NCBI GenBank assembly: GCA_025449775.1
Contig: JANWIS010000022.1
Coordinates: 1 to 7,697 of the forward strand
Source of the DNA: Ignavibacteriaceae bacterium
Lineage (GTDB): Bacteria > Bacteroidota > Ignavibacteria > Ignavibacteriales > Ignavibacteriaceae
Direction of reading: 5' to 3'
Length of the DNA stretch: 7,697 bases
Of the stretch, positions 6,991 to 7,697 are shown in pieces. Position 1 is the first letter of the stretch; every line of letters starts with the position of its first letter. The notes below the pieces were generated by a model. It ran no database searches, was not told the DNA's origin, and worked only from the letters and a program-made list of their open reading frames with translations. Position numbers and translations under genes: made by a program.

Positions 6991-7697
6991 ATGGCAGAAA
7001 ATAAGGGTAAGATTATCCAGGTTATTGGACCAGTTGTTGATTTAGAATTTGAAGAAGGTAATTTACCGGATATTTATAATGCGATAAGAATACCACGAGT
7101 TACAACTGAAGGAGTTACTGAAGACTTAACGGCTGAAGTTCAACAGCATCTCGGTGAAGACAGGGTGAGAGCTGTTGCAATGGATTCAACAGATGGATTG
7201 GTACGCGGTATGGATGCATTCGACACGAAAGAACCGATCTCAATTCCGGTTGGCCCGGAAACTTTAGGAAGATTAATTAATGTTACAGGTAAAGCAATTG
7301 ATGGTTTGGGAGAATTAAAATCCGCTAAAAAATATCCAATCCACAGACCCGCGCCTCCCTTTAAAAATCTTTCCACAAATACAGATATGTTTGAAACGGG
7401 TATAAAGGTAATTGATTTAATCGAACCATATACAAAAGGTGGCAAGACTGGTTTGTTCGGTGGAGCTGGAGTTGGTAAAACGGTAATCATCCAGGAACTT
7501 ATTCATAATATTGCATCTCAGCATGGCGGTTACTCGGTTTTTTCCGGAGTTGGTGAAAGAACTCGTGAAGGCAACGATTTATGGCTGGAGATGAAAGAAT
7601 CCGGTGTACTAAGTAAAACAGCTTTGGTTTTCGGTCAGATGAATGAACCGCCAGGAGCAAGATTGAGAGTCGGACTTACAGGTTTAACAGTTGCTGA
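6991..7697 (+). CDS. atpD: F-type ATP synthase subunit beta, 3' end cut by window
   Basis: This gene encodes the catalytic beta subunit of the F1 head, which makes ATP from ADP and phosphate at the inner membrane using the ion gradient. The frame runs from the ATG to the window edge with no stop, giving 235 full codons of a protein usually about 460-480 residues long. The N-terminal beta-barrel starts GKIIQVIGPVVDLEF (6-20). Further family signatures are MDSTDGLVRGM (64-74), PVGPETLGRLINVTG (86-100), PIHRPAPPF (116-124), ETGIKVIDLIEPYTKGGK (135-152), the Walker A P-loop GGAGVGKT (157-164, with Lys163), GERTREGNDLW (188-198, with catalytic Glu189) and FGQMNEPPGARLRVGLTGLT (214-233). No key residue is missing in the visible part. 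The gene upstream is an unrelated secreted nuclease rather than atpG, and a promoter lies 36 bases before the start, so atpD begins its own transcription unit; an atpC gene would be expected next, outside the window. Confidence 0.98.
   Translation, partial: MAENKGKIIQVIGPVVDLEFEEGNLPDIYNAIRIPRVTTEGVTEDLTAEVQQHLGEDRVRAVAMDSTDGLVRGMDAFDTKEPISIPVGPETLGRLINVTGKAIDGLGELKSAKKYPIHRPAPPFKNLSTNTDMFETGIKVIDLIEPYTKGGKTGLFGGAGVGKTVIIQELIHNIASQHGGYSVFSGVGERTREGNDLWLEMKESGVLSKTALVFGQMNEPPGARLRVGLTGLTVA

Noticed and set aside
7140..7490. Antisense reading frame of 116 codons opposite atpD
   Set aside because: It overlaps strongly conserved atpD coding sequence, has no recognisable protein features, and is best explained as a shadow of that gene.

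Overview
The window suggests a low-GC Gram-negative bacterium of the Bacteroidota/Chlorobiota (FCB) assemblage, most likely an Ignavibacteria-type lineage. The reasons are a C-terminal type IX secretion (T9SS) type A sorting domain starting with YQNYPNPFNPST, a PorV/PorQ-family outer-membrane barrel, a TonB-dependent receptor with an N-terminal carboxypeptidase-D-like domain, weak or absent Shine-Dalgarno sites at most starts, and a promoter of the Bacteroidetes TTTG / TAnnTTTG type. The lineage is inferred from these hallmarks, not from a database search. All genes lie on the + strand.

Bases 2-6901 hold a compact run of five cell-envelope genes. In order they are: the 3' end of a secreted or surface protein with a class-I-glutamine-amidotransferase-like (ThuA/GATase1-like) fold; a 933-residue TonB-dependent receptor; a 326-residue PorV/PorQ-family barrel; a 362-residue NHL beta-propeller lipoprotein; and a 406-residue secreted endonuclease/exonuclease/phosphatase (EEP) protein with a T9SS sorting domain. 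The junctions are a 4-base overlap (ATGA), a 1-base overlap (TAATG), a 5-base gap and a 15-base gap, so the run is probably one transcript. Every complete protein in it carries a signal peptide or lipobox. The operon therefore looks like an outer-membrane and surface module. A receptor plus a propeller lipoprotein could capture and import a ligand, while the nuclease is exported to the surface. The ligand is unknown.

Bases 6902-6990 are the only real intergenic stretch. It contains a very good Bacteroidetes-type promoter and an AGGA ribosome-binding site. From 6991 to the window end lies the 5' part of atpD, the catalytic beta subunit of F-type ATP synthase, cut off by the window edge. The gene before atpD is not atpG, and a promoter sits directly upstream. 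This fits the split atp operon layout known from Chlorobi and Bacteroidetes relatives.

I see no rRNA, tRNA, CRISPR, insertion sequence, prophage or clear rho-independent terminator. Nothing here is clearly an undescribed defence or mobile system. The most interesting part is the receptor / PorV-like barrel / propeller lipoprotein / T9SS nuclease operon.
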